From assembly GCA_014324045.1 (NCBI GenBank), contig JACOMY010000029.1:1-45555 (forward strand): DNA of 45,555 bases, given 5' to 3'. The position numbers and the translations under genes are program-made. Below, one piece after another: positions 36,520 through 45,555 of this stretch. The stretch is from Rhodospirillales bacterium (GTDB lineage Bacteria > Pseudomonadota > Alphaproteobacteria > Kiloniellales > JACOMY01). The notes under the pieces were generated by a model. The model saw only the letters and a program-made list of their open reading frames with translations. It made no database searches and was not told where the DNA came from. Each line of letters begins with the position of its first letter. The stretch's first letter is position 1.

Positions 36520-37436
36520 AAGGCGATCTCATCGATAACTTGCCGCCGGTGCGCGGCCGCCTGACCGCAGGCGCGGCGCTGTCCAGAGGCACCTGGTTCC
36601 AGGTGGGCGGGCCGGCCGAGGTGCTGTTCCGCCCAGCTGATCGCGAGGATCTGCTGGACTTCTTGGCCAGACTGCCGTCGCCGATCCCGGTGACCGTGAT
36701 CGGCATGGGCTCCAATTTGCTGGTACGCGACGGCGGCGTGCCTGGCGTGGTACTGCGTCTTACCCGCGGCTTCGCCGAGAGTGGGGTGACTGAAGGGCAA
36801 GTCGTCGCCGACGCGGGTGCCTTGGACGTCAGTGTCGCCAAGACCGCTGCGGCCGCCGGTCTGGCGGGACTGGAATTTCTGATGGGCGTTCCCGGCACCG
36901 TCGGCGGTGCGGTGCGCATGAACGCTGGTGCCTACGGGCGCGAAACCAAGGATGTGCTGCTCTGGGCCGAAGCAGCGGATCGGCAGGGTCGCCTGCACCG
37001 CCTGAGCCCGACCGATCTCTCCTTCGGCTATCGCCGCAGTGCTTTGCCTCTCGACTGGGTCATGTTGCGTGCAGCCTTCGCAGCGACACCCGGCGATAGC
37101 CGCGCGATCACCCAGCGCATGGGCGAGATCCAGGCCCAGCGCAGCAAGAGCCAACCGATCCGCAGCCGCACCGGCGGCTCCACCTTCAAGAATCCGGAGG
37201 ATCGCAAGGCCTGGCAGCTGATCGATGCCGCCGGTTGCCGCGGCTTGATCCGGGGCGACGCGCAGGTGTCTGAGAAACACTGCAACTTTCTGATCAACCA
37301 CGGCGAAGCCACCGCTGCGGACCTGGAGGGCCTGGGCGAAGAGGTCCGTCGCCGGGTCAAGGTCCAGAGCGGCGTCTCCCTCGAGTGGGAGATCAAGCGC
37401 ATTGGCGACGACCTGCAGGAGGGCTGGACCCCATGA
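36516..37436 (+). CDS. murB: UDP-N-acetylenolpyruvoylglucosamine reductase MurB
   Basis: The product is 306 residues. The FAD-binding motif is [42 protein letters not shown] and the catalytic-Ser segment [21 protein letters not shown] are typical of the shorter type II enzymes. It reduces UDP-enolpyruvyl-GlcNAc to UDP-MurNAc with NADPH. The start at 36516 is fixed by the ATGA overlap with murC. Confidence 0.96.
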   Translation: MKGDLIDNLPPVRGRLTAGAALSRGTWFQVGGPAEVLFRPADREDLLDFLARLPSPIPVTVIGMGSNLLVRDGGVPGVVLRLTRGFAESGVTEGQVVADAGALDVSVAKTAAAAGLAGLEFLMGVPGTVGGAVRMNAGAYGRETKDVLLWAEAADRQGRLHRLSPTDLSFGYRRSALPLDWVMLRAAFAATPGDSRAITQRMGEIQAQRSKSQPIRSRTGGSTFKNPEDRKAWQLIDAAGCRGLIRGDAQVSEKHCNFLINHGEATAADLEGLGEEVRRRVKVQSGVSLEWEIKRIGDDLQEGWTP

Positions 37437-38359
37437 CCGTGACCCCGCTCGACATCCTGCTGCTGAAGGGTGGCCCCTCGGCCGAGCGCGAGGTCTCGCT
37501 GGTGACCGGTGCGGCCTGCACCCAGGCGTTGCGCAGCCTTGGCCACAGAGTCACCGCGTACGAATTGACGCGTGATCTGGGCGCGCTCTGCAAGGCGTTG
37601 ACGCCCAAGCCCGACGTGGTCTTCAATTCTCTGCACGGTCACTATGGTGAAGACGGCTGCATTCAGGGAATCCTGGATCTCCTGGAGGTCCGCTACACCC
37701 ATTCCGGCGTCTTGGCCTCAGCCATGGCAATGGACAAGCCGCTGGCCAAACGCCTCTTCACCTCCGCCGGTATGCTGGTACCCGAAGGACAGATTGCGGG
37801 GTTAGAGGACTTCCGCGACGGCGATCCCATGCCCCGTCCTTACGTGGTAAAGCCCTTGGCAGAGGGCTCCAGCGTCGGCGTTACCATCGTACGCGAGCAC
37901 GATAACCCTCCACCGATGACGACCGAGACCTGGAACTACGGCGAGGAAGCCCTGCTGGAGCGCTACATCGGTGGCCGTGAACTGACGGTGAGCGTCTTGG
38001 GCAACCGGCCGCTGACCGTGACCGAGCTGCGACCCAAGGTCGGCTTCTACGATTACGAGGCCAAGTACACCGAAGGAAAGACGGAGCATCTGATACCGGC
38101 CGCAGTGCATCCGCAGATCTTCCAGAAAGCACTCAACTGGGCGCTGAAGGCGCATCGGCTGCTCGGTTGCAACGGCGTCACCCGCGCCGACTATCGCTAT
38201 GATGACGCCGACGGAGAACCGGGTGATCTCTACCTGCTGGAGATCAACACGCAGCCCGGCATGACCCCGCTGTCGCTGGTACCCGAGCAAGCGCGCCACC
38301 TGGGCATGAGCTTCCCGGCACTCTGCCAATGGATCGTGGAGGAGGCGCTGTCGCGATGA
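37433..38359 (+). CDS. ddl: D-alanine-D-alanine ligase
   Basis: The product is 308 residues, the short DdlB-type length. It has ATP-grasp organisation: [65 protein letters not shown] and [20 protein letters not shown]. It makes the D-Ala-D-Ala dipeptide that MurF adds. It overlaps murB and ftsQ by four bases at each end. Confidence 0.97.
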   Translation: MTVTPLDILLLKGGPSAEREVSLVTGAACTQALRSLGHRVTAYELTRDLGALCKALTPKPDVVFNSLHGHYGEDGCIQGILDLLEVRYTHSGVLASAMAMDKPLAKRLFTSAGMLVPEGQIAGLEDFRDGDPMPRPYVVKPLAEGSSVGVTIVREHDNPPPMTTETWNYGEEALLERYIGGRELTVSVLGNRPLTVTELRPKVGFYDYEAKYTEGKTEHLIPAAVHPQIFQKALNWALKAHRLLGCNGVTRADYRYDDADGEPGDLYLLEINTQPGMTPLSLVPEQARHLGMSFPALCQWIVEEALSR

Positions 38360-39333
38360 GCAAGTCCCCCACCGAGAGTAGCAAAGCCAAAGCAACAGCC
38401 AAGGAGACACCTTCGAAACGCACGACGAGGGCTAAGCCTAAGCTGCGCAAAATCAACTCAAAACCGGCAGCGGGGGAGAACACAGATCGAAAGAAGTCGA
38501 TTTGCAAGGCCGCGCAGCCACGTCGTCCCATGGGCGGTCTGCAGCGCCTGGCCCGCCGCCTGCCGCTGCGCTCCCTGGCGATCTTGGGTGCAGTCACGGC
38601 CACCATCAGTGCCGGACACTGGCTGTGGCGCAGCAACCATGTCGAGGCAGCCAAAATAGTGATCGTCGAGGAGGTTTATGCCGCCACCGCCGACGCCGGC
38701 TTCGCCGTAGCTCGAATCCGAGTTACCGGCCACGAGGTGATCGAGGAGGAGGCCGTCTACGCTGCCCTAGAGACGGAGCGCGGGGATCCAATGCTGCGTT
38801 TCGATCCCGGGGAAGCGCGCGCCCGCGTCGAGGCCTTGCCCTGGATCGAGCAGGCCATCATCCAGCGTCGTTTGCCAGACCAGATCCTGGTGAAAGTGGA
38901 GGAACGATGTCCGATGGCCCTCTGGCAATCGCAAGGCACCTGGCAGGTCATCGACCGCAACGGTACAGTGATCAAAGATGCCGATGTCAGGCTCTTCCGT
39001 AACCTGCCGAAGCTGGTGGGAGAGGGCGCCGAAGCCCATGTGGCGGAGTTCCTATCTCTCACCGAGAAGCAACCGAAACTAGCCCAGTATGTCTATGCTG
39101 CGATTCGGGTAGGTAAAAGAAGGTGGAACCTTCGACTTCATTCGGGAATCGATGTACGTTTGCCAGAAAATGATCCGATTTCTGCATGGGAACGCTTGGC
39201 ACGGATCGAAGCAGTAGCTGATCTTTTGTCTAGGAACGTGAAGGTGATCGATCTGCGACGCCCAGACCGCTTACTGTTACGCTTGGCCCCGGATGCAGAG
39301 ATTCTGCGCCCCGTGCCCAGTCAGGAAACCTGA
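38356..39333 (+). CDS. ftsQ: Cell division protein FtsQ
   Basis: The product is 325 residues. A long Lys/Thr-rich cytoplasmic tail (about 70 residues) precedes one membrane helix (LAILGAVTATISAGHWLW). Next is a POTRA domain (IRVTGHEVIEEEAVYAALET to DQILVKVEER), then the FtsQ domain (PMALWQSQGTWQVIDRNGTV). FtsQ links early and late divisome proteins. The start overlaps ddl by ATGA. From about 39090 to 39250 the base composition becomes clearly more AT-rich, with codons unlike the rest of the gene. Confidence 0.94.
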   Translation: MSKSPTESSKAKATAKETPSKRTTRAKPKLRKINSKPAAGENTDRKKSICKAAQPRRPMGGLQRLARRLPLRSLAILGAVTATISAGHWLWRSNHVEAAKIVIVEEVYAATADAGFAVARIRVTGHEVIEEEAVYAALETERGDPMLRFDPGEARARVEALPWIEQAIIQRRLPDQILVKVEERCPMALWQSQGTWQVIDRNGTVIKDADVRLFRNLPKLVGEGAEAHVAEFLSLTEKQPKLAQYVYAAIRVGKRRWNLRLHSGIDVRLPENDPISAWERLARIEAVADLLSRNVKVIDLRRPDRLLLRLAPDAEILRPVPSQET

Positions 39334-39336
39334 TGC

Positions 39337-40611
39337 ATGGTTGAAGGGATGCAGAGAGCCCTGGGACGTACCAAGAATAGCCTTGTCGCCGCCTTGGACG
39401 TCGGCTCGACCAAGACCTGCTGCTTTCTCGCCGAGGTCGGCGATGACGCGCGCCCACGCGTCATCGGCATCGGCCAACAGGTCAGCCGCGGTCTGCGCCA
39501 CGGGACTGTGGTCGACATGGACGCCACCACACAGGCCATCGGCAAGGCCGTCCACTCCGCCGAGCAGATGGCAGGTCAGCAGATCGAAGAGGTCTTCGTC
39601 AACATGTCTGGCGGCAACCCGGCCTCGCGCACTCTAGGCGTCGACGTCGCACTCAGCGACCAGGCGGTCTCCCAAGCGGAACTGGACCACGCGATCAAGG
39701 AATGCCACGCCCTCGATTTGGAAGAAACCTGCGAGAACGACCGCGATCTCATCCATTCGATTCCCGTCGGCTATGCCATCGACGGCAGCTGCGGCATCAA
39801 GGATCCACGCGGCATGTTCGGCCGGCACCTGCGCGTCGAACTGCACAGCGTTTCGGCTGCCGCCAGCGCCCTGCGCAACCTCACCACCTGTATCGAGCGG
39901 GCTCACCTGTCAGTCGCCGGGGTGGTCGTCAGTCCCTATGCCTCCGGCCTCGCCGCTCTGGTGGGGGACGAGATGGAGATGGGCGTCACCGTCATCGACC
40001 TTGGTGGCGGCACCACCTCTCTGGCCGCCTTCTTTGAAGGCAACATCGTCTATTCCGACGTCCTACCGGTGGGTGGTGATCACGTCACCAACGACATCGC
40101 CCGCGGCCTCTCGACCCCCCGCGTCCATGCCGAGCGCCTGAAGACGCTTTACGGACACGCCATGTCGACGCTCGCCGACGAGCAAGAAATGGTTGATGTG
40201 CCGCAGGTGGGCGAGGAGGACAGCGGCAGCCAGCAACAGGTCGCCCGCTCGGTCCTGGTCAACGTCATCAAACCGCGCCTGGAAGAAATCTTAGAGTTGG
40301 TGCGCAATCGCTTGGCCGGCTCCGGCGTCGGAAAGCTGGCCGGGCGTCGCGTCGTCTTGACCGGCGGCGCTGCGCAGTTGCCGGGGCTGGGCGAACTGGC
40401 TGCCCTGATCCTCGACAAGCAGGTGCGCATCGGCCGCCCGATCCGCATCCGCGGTCTGGCCGAGGCTACCTCCGGCCCCTGCTACACCACCTGCGCGGGC
40501 CTTCTCACCTATGCACTCGCCGCTGACCTCAGTTGTCAGCGCGGCGGGCGCAAAGAGCGCGGAGACGGCCTCTTCGGTCGCCTCAGCCTTTGGATCAAGG
40601 AGCACTTCTAA
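39337..40611 (+). CDS. ftsA: Cell division protein FtsA
   Basis: The product is 424 residues of the actin/Hsp70 fold. It has AALDVGSTKTCCFLAEVGDD (phosphate 1), the SHS2/1C domain, VTVIDLGGGTTSLAAF (phosphate 2) and VVLTGGAAQLPGLGELA (adenosine motif). A C-terminal amphipathic helix, RLSLWIKEHF, tethers it to the membrane. It anchors FtsZ filaments. AGGAAA precedes the start. A 126-base gap with two small GC hairpins follows before ftsZ, where a further promoter or attenuator could lie. Confidence 0.96.
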   Translation: MVEGMQRALGRTKNSLVAALDVGSTKTCCFLAEVGDDARPRVIGIGQQVSRGLRHGTVVDMDATTQAIGKAVHSAEQMAGQQIEEVFVNMSGGNPASRTLGVDVALSDQAVSQAELDHAIKECHALDLEETCENDRDLIHSIPVGYAIDGSCGIKDPRGMFGRHLRVELHSVSAAASALRNLTTCIERAHLSVAGVVVSPYASGLAALVGDEMEMGVTVIDLGGGTTSLAAFFEGNIVYSDVLPVGGDHVTNDIARGLSTPRVHAERLKTLYGHAMSTLADEQEMVDVPQVGEEDSGSQQQVARSVLVNVIKPRLEEILELVRNRLAGSGVGKLAGRRVVLTGGAAQLPGLGELAALILDKQVRIGRPIRIRGLAEATSGPCYTTCAGLLTYALAADLSCQRGGRKERGDGLFGRLSLWIKEHF

Positions 40612-40737
40612 GCCATAGCTTGGCGAGCGCTCCTTTCGGTCGCCCCGACCGTTTCGGGGTCCCACCGTCCAGGCTCCGCCCCCGAGAGCCAGGGACCACA
40701 GAGTAGCGGGGCGCCCTTTGGCCCCAGCGGAGGAGAC

Positions 40738-42549
40738 ATGAGCTTGAATCTGACCGTGCCTCTTGATGAGGACCACTCGAAGCCGCGGATTACCGTGATC
40801 GGTATCGGCGGTGCCGGCGGCAATGCCGTCAACAACATGATCGCCAGCAATCTGAGCGGTGTCGAATTCCTGGTCTGCAACACCGATGCCCAGGCCCTGA
40901 CCCAATCCAGCTGTCAGAACCGCCTGCAGCTGGGCCGCAACCTCACCCGCGGGCTGGGCGCCGGCGCCCGTCCCGACATCGGCCAAGCCGCCGCCGAGGA
41001 AGCGCTCGACGAGATCATGGGCTCGCTTGACGGTTGCAACATGGTCTTCATCACCGCCGGCATGGGCGGCGGCACCGGCACCGGCGCAGCGCCGGTCATC
41101 GCCCGCGCGGCCCGCGAACAGGGCATCCTGACCGTCGGCGTAGTGACCAAGCCCTTCCACTTCGAGGGTGTGCACCGGATGCGCCTAGCCGAATCGGGTA
41201 TGCAGGAGCTGACCCAGACGGTCGATACCTTGATCATCATCCCCAACCAGAACCTCTTTCGCATCGCCAACGAAAAGACGACCTTCGCGGACGCCTTCAA
41301 GATGGCAGATGACGTGCTTGAAGCCGGCGTGCGCGGCGTCACCGATCTGATGGTGCTGCCAGGTCTGATCAACCTGGACTTCAACGACATCCGTACCGTC
41401 ATGACCGAGATGGGCAAGGCCATGATGGGCACCGGCGAGGCCGACGGCGAAGGCCGTGCGACCCAGGCCGCCGAGGCAGCGATCGCCAACCCGCTGTTGG
41501 ACGACGTCTCCATGCGCGGTGCCCGCGGCGTCTTGATCAACATCACCGGCGGACCGGACCTCACCCTCTTCGAGGTCGATGAGGCCGCTAACAAGATCCG
41601 TGAGCAGGTGGACCCCGAAGCTAATATCATCTTCGGCTCCACCTTCGATCAGACCCTGGAAGGCAAGATGCGGGTCTCGATTGTCGCCACCGGGATCGAT
41701 GCCGAGGCCGAGCGCGAGAGTCGGCCCGGCCCCTCGCTCAGTCTGATCTCCAACCCCAAGCCGCAGAGCGCCCAAGCACCGGCTAGCAGAATGCCGTCAC
41801 ACACCGCCATGTCGCCGCCGATGGCGGCTCCAGCCCCGACGGCGCGCAGCGCCGCGGTCCCGAACATGACGGCGCCCGCAATCACCGCCCAGCCCCGTTT
41901 GCATGGATCTGCCACCCTGGCTACTCAGATAGAGCCGCAGGAAGAATTGCTGGACCTGGTGGAGCCCGCCGTCAAGGCTGAAGATCAGGCGAAGAAGGGC
42001 GGCGCCCGATTCGAGAATGCCGCCGAGTTGGAAGCCAAGCGGCAGGCTGAGAAAGCCGAGCGTTTCATCGCCGAGATCGAGGCGCGCGAAGAGGCCTTCA
42101 TCGCCCCGCGGCCCCTAGTCGCCGAGCGTCCAGTGGAGATGCCCACCCGCAGCCGTCCGGAGCCCTTCCGCGAGGCTCTGTCCCAGCAGCGTTCGGAACA
42201 AGCTAAACCAGCACCGGCGGCGCCGGAGCCCCGGCGCTCTCCCGGCCTGATCAAGCGCATGACCGGACTCTTCCACTCCAGCCAACAGGCTGAGCAGGCG
42301 CCGGAACCCAGCCCTGCACGGACGGCGACTCCGTCGGCGCCGCAGCGCCAGGCTGCGCCGCGGGCCGAAGCTTCGGTACACCACCAGATGCCCGAGCGCA
42401 GCATACCCCATCCCCAAGCCGCCAACCCGGGGCAGGCGCCTGCCGCCCAGCAGACCCGCCTGAACCTAGAGGAGGGGCGTCGGGCGCCTCGCATATCTGA
42501 AAACCAAATGCTTGATATTCCTGCATTTCTGCGTCGTCAGTTGAACTAG
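40738..42549 (+). CDS. ftsZ: Cell division protein FtsZ with a long disordered linker
   Basis: The product is 603 residues. The tubulin-like GTPase core (about 10-320) is canonical: [15 protein letters not shown], the GTP loop GGGTGTG at 110-116, and the [12 protein letters not shown]7-loop region. The last residues, [11 protein letters not shown], are the conserved C-terminal peptide that binds FtsA. Between them is an unusually long linker of about 270 residues rich in Ala, Pro, Glu and Arg, including a probable charged helix ([20 protein letters not shown]). Many alphaproteobacteria have linkers longer than those of E. coli, but this is near the long end. GGAGGAG precedes the ATG. The final 18 or so codons are markedly AT-rich. 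Confidence 0.97.
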   Translation: MSLNLTVPLDEDHSKPRITVIGIGGAGGNAVNNMIASNLSGVEFLVCNTDAQALTQSSCQNRLQLGRNLTRGLGAGARPDIGQAAAEEALDEIMGSLDGCNMVFITAGMGGGTGTGAAPVIARAAREQGILTVGVVTKPFHFEGVHRMRLAESGMQELTQTVDTLIIIPNQNLFRIANEKTTFADAFKMADDVLEAGVRGVTDLMVLPGLINLDFNDIRTVMTEMGKAMMGTGEADGEGRATQAAEAAIANPLLDDVSMRGARGVLINITGGPDLTLFEVDEAANKIREQVDPEANIIFGSTFDQTLEGKMRVSIVATGIDAEAERESRPGPSLSLISNPKPQSAQAPASRMPSHTAMSPPMAAPAPTARSAAVPNMTAPAITAQPRLHGSATLATQIEPQEELLDLVEPAVKAEDQAKKGGARFENAAELEAKRQAEKAERFIAEIEAREEAFIAPRPLVAERPVEMPTRSRPEPFREALSQQRSEQAKPAPAAPEPRRSPGLIKRMTGLFHSSQQAEQAPEPSPARTATPSAPQRQAAPRAEASVHHQMPERSIPHPQAANPGQAPAAQQTRLNLEEGRRAPRISENQMLDIPAFLRRQLN

Positions 42550-42675
42550 CGGCGGGCTGTCTAGGGGGGGATAGTTTTCTCCGCTGGTACGACGACTGAC
42601 GGTCCGCATGAGGATTACCAGGGCACCTCAATCCGGTGTCCCGGTCTCACGCAGCCCAAATGCGCCTTGCGCAAG

Positions 42676-42712
42676 CTTAGGGCCGCTCTCGCGCAAGTGA
42701 AGCGGCCCTAAG
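42676..42712 (+). terminator. Probable terminator after ftsZ
   Basis: The 12-base arms CTTAGGGCCGCT (42676-42687) and AGCGGCCCTAAG (42701-42712) pair perfectly around a 13-base loop, followed by TCTTTCC. The U-tract is short, but the stem is strong and lies about 130 bases after ftsZ. It probably ends the dcw transcript; lpxC then needs its own promoter somewhere in 42713-42941, where no clear consensus was found. Confidence 0.6.
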
Positions 42713-42941
42713 TCTTTCCGACAGAGACGTAACATACTGTAACAAAGAGTGATTGGCGGCGCGCCCGGTATTTCCATACCTTGGATCTCAAGGGTTCGGG
42801 GGATGAGATTACAGACCCTTTGGTGAGAGCAGCGTCGGAAGAAGCGTCGCGCGGACCATCGGAATCTTACGAGATCATGAAGCGATGGAAATGGGCACTG
42901 CAAGATCGACTGAGAAAGAGAAGACGGGAAGGCTGTCTGAG

Positions 42942-43880
42942 ATGAACGAGATATCCCCTCTGCGCGAAGCACTGCAGAAGACGATTGCCCGACGCGTAAG
43001 TTTCGATGGGATCGGCCTGCACAGTGGTATCGAAGTCTCGGCGGCGCTCTGCCCGGCTCCGGTCGACCATGGGTTGTTGTTCTGGCGCAAGGATCTGGAT
43101 CTGCGCGTGCCAGTCAGTTGGCGCCAGGCGGTCGAGAGCCCGCTTTGTACCCTGCTGGTCGGCCCGAACGGAGAGCAGATCGGCACGGTCGAGCATTTGG
43201 TCTCCGCTCTCTCCGCCCTGAATATCGACAATGCTCTAATCGAGCTGGACGGTCCGGAAGTGCCGGCCCTAGACGGCTCTGCCGACCGCTTTGTGGCCCT
43301 GATCGATCGCGCCGGTATTGAGACTCAAAACGCACCGCGCCGTGCCATCCAGATCCTGAAGCGGATCGAGGTAAGCGAACCCGGCCGCAGCGTCCGTCTG
43401 GACCCGGCCGAGCAGTTCGAGATGTCCTTCGAGATCGACTTTCCCGATTCCGCAATCGGCCGTCAGGTTTGGGAAGGCACAATCACCGCAGATCTCTATC
43501 GCAAGAAAATCGCCCGCGCCCGCACCTTCGGCATGCTGGCCGAAGTGGAGGCCATGCGGAATAGGGGCCTGGGCCTCGGCGGCTCTCTGGACAACGCCGT
43601 GGTGGTGCATCAGGGCACAGTTATGAACCCTGGCGGCCTGCGCTATGCCGACGAGTTCGTGCGCCACAAGGTTCTGGACGCCATCGGCGACTTGGCCTTG
43701 GCCGGTTCCCCCATCGTCGGCCGTTTCACCGGCTACAAGGCCGGTCACGCCCTGACTCTAAGGCTGGTGACCAGCCTCTTCGCCCGGCCCGAGGCCTGGC
43801 GCTGGGTCGCTCTGGAGAGCGACTGGCTGGGGGGCTCCTCCCCTTTGGTAAGCGTCAGAGCGGCGGCGCAGTGGATATAG
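42942..43880 (+). CDS. lpxC: UDP-3-O-acyl-N-acetylglucosamine deacetylase LpxC
   Basis: The product is 312 residues from this start. It begins with the typical KTIARRVSFDGIGLHSG. The zinc ligands are His85 (TVEHLVSALSAL), His242 and Asp246 (VRHKVLDAIGDL), and His269 (KAGHALTLRLV) is the catalytic base. LpxC catalyses the committed step of lipid A synthesis, so the organism makes LPS. ATG 42885 is a possible start that would add 19 charged residues not seen in the family; the shorter form with GGGAAGG upstream matches the usual length. A terminator-like stem separates it from ftsZ. Confidence 0.93.
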   Translation: MNEISPLREALQKTIARRVSFDGIGLHSGIEVSAALCPAPVDHGLLFWRKDLDLRVPVSWRQAVESPLCTLLVGPNGEQIGTVEHLVSALSALNIDNALIELDGPEVPALDGSADRFVALIDRAGIETQNAPRRAIQILKRIEVSEPGRSVRLDPAEQFEMSFEIDFPDSAIGRQVWEGTITADLYRKKIARARTFGMLAEVEAMRNRGLGLGGSLDNAVVVHQGTVMNPGGLRYADEFVRHKVLDAIGDLALAGSPIVGRFTGYKAGHALTLRLVTSLFARPEAWRWVALESDWLGGSSPLVSVRAAAQWI

Positions 43881-44147
43881 CCCAAAGCGGAAACCTCTAG
43901 AGGAAGGGCCCGTAGGATCCCTTGTCGATTCAGGGTGATCGAGCGTCCTTCCAGCAATTGCAGCGCCCTTATTTTGCATTTGGGAGCAGGAGCTTCAGAA
44001 CCGCCGGCCCGATGCCGCCTCGTTCCTGTGACGCGGTGGGCTGCGGTCTGGGTGTGAGCCTTTTCTCGAACAACCTGACCGGCTTCGCGGCAACCGGCAC
44101 CTTATCTGAGCGAATAAAGGCTGAGACGGTTGCAGGAACGGAATGGA

Positions 44148-44741
44148 TCAGATCGGCTCGCCAAGGGTCTTCCCGATCAGCTTCAAGTTCCGGCGGGCAC
44201 CCGGCATCTGCGGGTGGATTTTCAACGCCGCGATGAAGGCTTGCTCGGCTTCGGGGAGACGGTCCAAAGCCATCAGGCTGAGGCCGCGGCCGGAGAGCGC
44301 CCCGAAGTGCCGCGGCTCCAGGGCGAGCGTGCGCTCGATATCGGCAAGAGACTCTTCGTAACGCTCCAGCAGGAAGAGAATGGTGGCCCGCCGGTTCCAG
44401 CCCTCGGCATAGCCGGGCGCGGCCTCGACCACCTTATCGGCTTCGGAGAGTGCAGCTTCCAGCAGCCCTTCGCCCATGGCCGCAGCGGCAACGCTCATCC
44501 ACTGTTTGACGTTCTTGTCGTCGTGATCGAGCCAGAGAGACCAGATCGCCCGTTCCACCGGCAAGGCTTCCGATAGACTGGGGGCCGCTGCCAACAGGGC
44601 AAACAGCCGGTCCAGGCGCGGGTCGTGCTGATCGGCGCGCAGCGAAAGGGTTCCGGCCAAGAGGACCGCTAGAGCGAGTAGGAGCTGTCTTATGAACCAG
44701 GATGTTAGCGCAAAGCGGCGGCATTGCCAAGCGTTCCGCAT
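44148..44741 (-). CDS. Secreted tetratricopeptide-repeat protein
   Basis: The product is 197 residues from ATG 44741. A signal peptide or anchor (WFIRQLLLALAVLLAGTLSL) is followed by about three TPR units: GLLEAALSEADKVVEAAPGY, AEGWNRRATILFLLERYEES, ALEPRHFGALSGRGLSLMAL and AEQAFIAALKIHPQMPGARR. TPR arrays bind partner proteins, probably in the periplasm here. It is convergent with lpxC. The frame is open further upstream, but that part is Arg-rich and unlike a signal sequence. The 267 bases between lpxC and this gene show nothing clear. Confidence 0.85.
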   Translation of the reverse strand: MRNAWQCRRFALTSWFIRQLLLALAVLLAGTLSLRADQHDPRLDRLFALLAAAPSLSEALPVERAIWSLWLDHDDKNVKQWMSVAAAAMGEGLLEAALSEADKVVEAAPGYAEGWNRRATILFLLERYEESLADIERTLALEPRHFGALSGRGLSLMALDRLPEAEQAFIAALKIHPQMPGARRNLKLIGKTLGEPI

Positions 44742-45188
44742 CGCCAAGCGGCGGGAATGCCTCCCCGCCCGCTCGCCCGCGCGCCTGCTTCGACCGGAGG
44801 GCGGGCGCAGCAGCGGCGGCTGCAGCGGCATGGATTGGCTGGCCCGGCCTGCCAGTTGACTCTGTCACGAGAAAAAACTTCAGCCGGGCGATTGCTGCGG
44901 AAAGCCCTCGAAGCGCGGGCGAAGCCACTCCTGTCGCGCTTGGGCCATTTATTGTGGAGCGCTACACCATATTCGGTTTTTGGGCGGCAGGATTAGAAGC
45001 TGTGTCTGGGTCCGGCGGCTTTCGGGAGCCTTGGAGGACTCTGAAAACCGCGCCGGGCGCTATTAGTTAGCCACTTCACAGCTTCTTGAATCCAAAACCG
45101 CCGTGCCATTCGAATGGCACGGCGGTTTCGGCATGATCACTTTTAGAAAGCACCTCCGAGGTTACTGCCGCCACGGCTTAGATAGACC
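44742..45188. other. Intergenic region upstream of the TPR gene
   Basis: No gene is supported in these 447 bases; the forward frames are Arg/Ala-rich chance frames. The region should hold the promoter of the minus-strand TPR gene and, at its far end, the palindromic terminator of the small coiled-coil protein gene. Confidence 0.5.
45095..45128 (-). terminator. 34-base perfect palindrome, probable terminator
   Basis: AAACCGCCGTGCCATT (45095-45110), CG and its exact complement to 45128 form a fully self-complementary 34-base stem. On the minus strand the stem ends in GGTTTTGG, a short T run. It lies about 60 bases after the stop of the small secreted coiled-coil gene at 45189, where its terminator would be expected. 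Confidence 0.7.
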
Positions 45189-45530
45189 CTAGAAGCCCCA
45201 GAACTCGTGCAAAGTCATACCTCTAGTGTGGGCATTGTCGTCCCATCTCCGGTCCGCCTGGCGCTGCCGCTCCTCCGCCTGGCGCTGCCGCTCCTTCGAC
45301 TGGCGCCGCAGATCCTCCGCCCGGCGCCGCGACTCCTCCAGGAGCCGCTGCTCCTCATGGTGCTCCCGTATGGCATCGGCCAGGCCCTGAAAAGTGGCCT
45401 GAAGAGAGGATAGAGAGTCGAATAAGGGAGGTCGGTATTCCGATTGCGCCTGTCCGGCCAAGCCTAGGGTCAGCAGGGCAGCTGCCGATAGCCCGATGCA
45501 GAACCTGGGTAAACTTCTTATCTTGGACAT
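45189..45530 (-). CDS. Small secreted charged coiled-coil protein, function unknown
   Basis: The product is 113 residues. A signal peptide (CIGLSAAALLTLGLAGQAQS, residues about 11-30) is followed by a short linker and then a highly charged helix from about residue 45 to 96 (EHHEEQRLLEESRRRAEDLR, then near-repeats RQRQAEE and RQRQADR). It ends TLHEFWGF. The Arg/Glu/Gln heptad-like pattern predicts a periplasmic or exported coiled coil. AAAGGAA lies nine bases before the ATG. No family is recognised; low-complexity helices like this give many false similarities. Confidence 0.75.
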   Translation of the reverse strand: MSKIRSLPRFCIGLSAAALLTLGLAGQAQSEYRPPLFDSLSSLQATFQGLADAIREHHEEQRLLEESRRRAEDLRRQSKERQRQAEERQRQADRRWDDNAHTRGMTLHEFWGF

Positions 45531-45555
45531 TGTTCCGTTCCTTTCTCCACTGGTA

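Noticed and set aside
40612-40737. GC hairpins in the ftsA-ftsZ gap considered as a terminator
   Set aside because: The stems are short (5-6 pairs) and lack a U-tract, and ftsZ is normally co-transcribed, so only a mention in the ftsA entry was kept.
43922-44236. 104-codon plus-strand frame after lpxC
   Set aside because: It runs into the antisense of the TPR gene, is low in complexity and has no good start.

Overview
The window is GC-rich chromosomal DNA that reads as an alphaproteobacterium, most likely of a Rhodospirillales-like lineage. The evidence is a GcrA-type cell-cycle regulator, a DUF1640-type remnant, an alpha-type RNase P RNA, a complete mraZ-to-lpxC division and cell-wall cluster, and an FtsZ with a very long C-terminal linker. 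No rRNA, tRNA, IS element or CRISPR array was seen.

Region 1 (1-7750) is accessory and partly decayed. It holds the tail of a transferrin-binding-protein-like lipoprotein fragment, about 1 kb of apparently non-coding DNA, and a secreted protein built of six near-identical 17-residue repeats. An exported caspase-like (clan CD) protein follows on the same strand. On the minus strand is a two-gene archaic chaperone-usher unit (usher plus a two-domain spore-coat-U protein, with no chaperone). Next comes a broken DUF1640-type coiled-coil gene.

Region 2 (7750-22320) is metabolic and regulatory. It contains a HIT-family protein, a CaiD-like crotonobetainyl-CoA hydratase with an NDP-forming acyl-CoA ligase, gcrA, a queuosine-precursor transporter with an in-frame internal duplication, and a Tat-exported protein of unknown function. 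It continues with a fused 5-oxoprolinase, a divergent lipoprotein of the penicillin acylase family, a TerB/J-domain co-chaperone, a small membrane protein and an AmpD/AmiD-like amidase.

Region 3 (22320-43880) begins with a degraded minus-strand gene, then rnpB, then the dcw cluster in canonical order: mraZ, rsmH, ftsL, ftsI, murE, murF, mraY, murD, ftsW, murG, murC, murB, ddl, ftsQ, ftsA, ftsZ and, after a probable terminator, lpxC. Nine of the joins are four-base ATGA start/stop overlaps, so most of the cluster is probably one translationally coupled transcript. Together these genes make and flip the lipid II precursor (with meso-diaminopimelate, judging by the DNPR motif of MurE), polymerise it at the septum, build the Z ring, and commit to lipid A synthesis.

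Region 4 (43880-45555) holds a secreted TPR protein and a small secreted charged coiled-coil protein that is followed by a 34-base perfect palindrome, probably its terminator.

The most unusual material is in the first 7 kb: the tandem-repeat secreted protein next to the exported caspase-like protein, and the minimal usher/adhesin pair.
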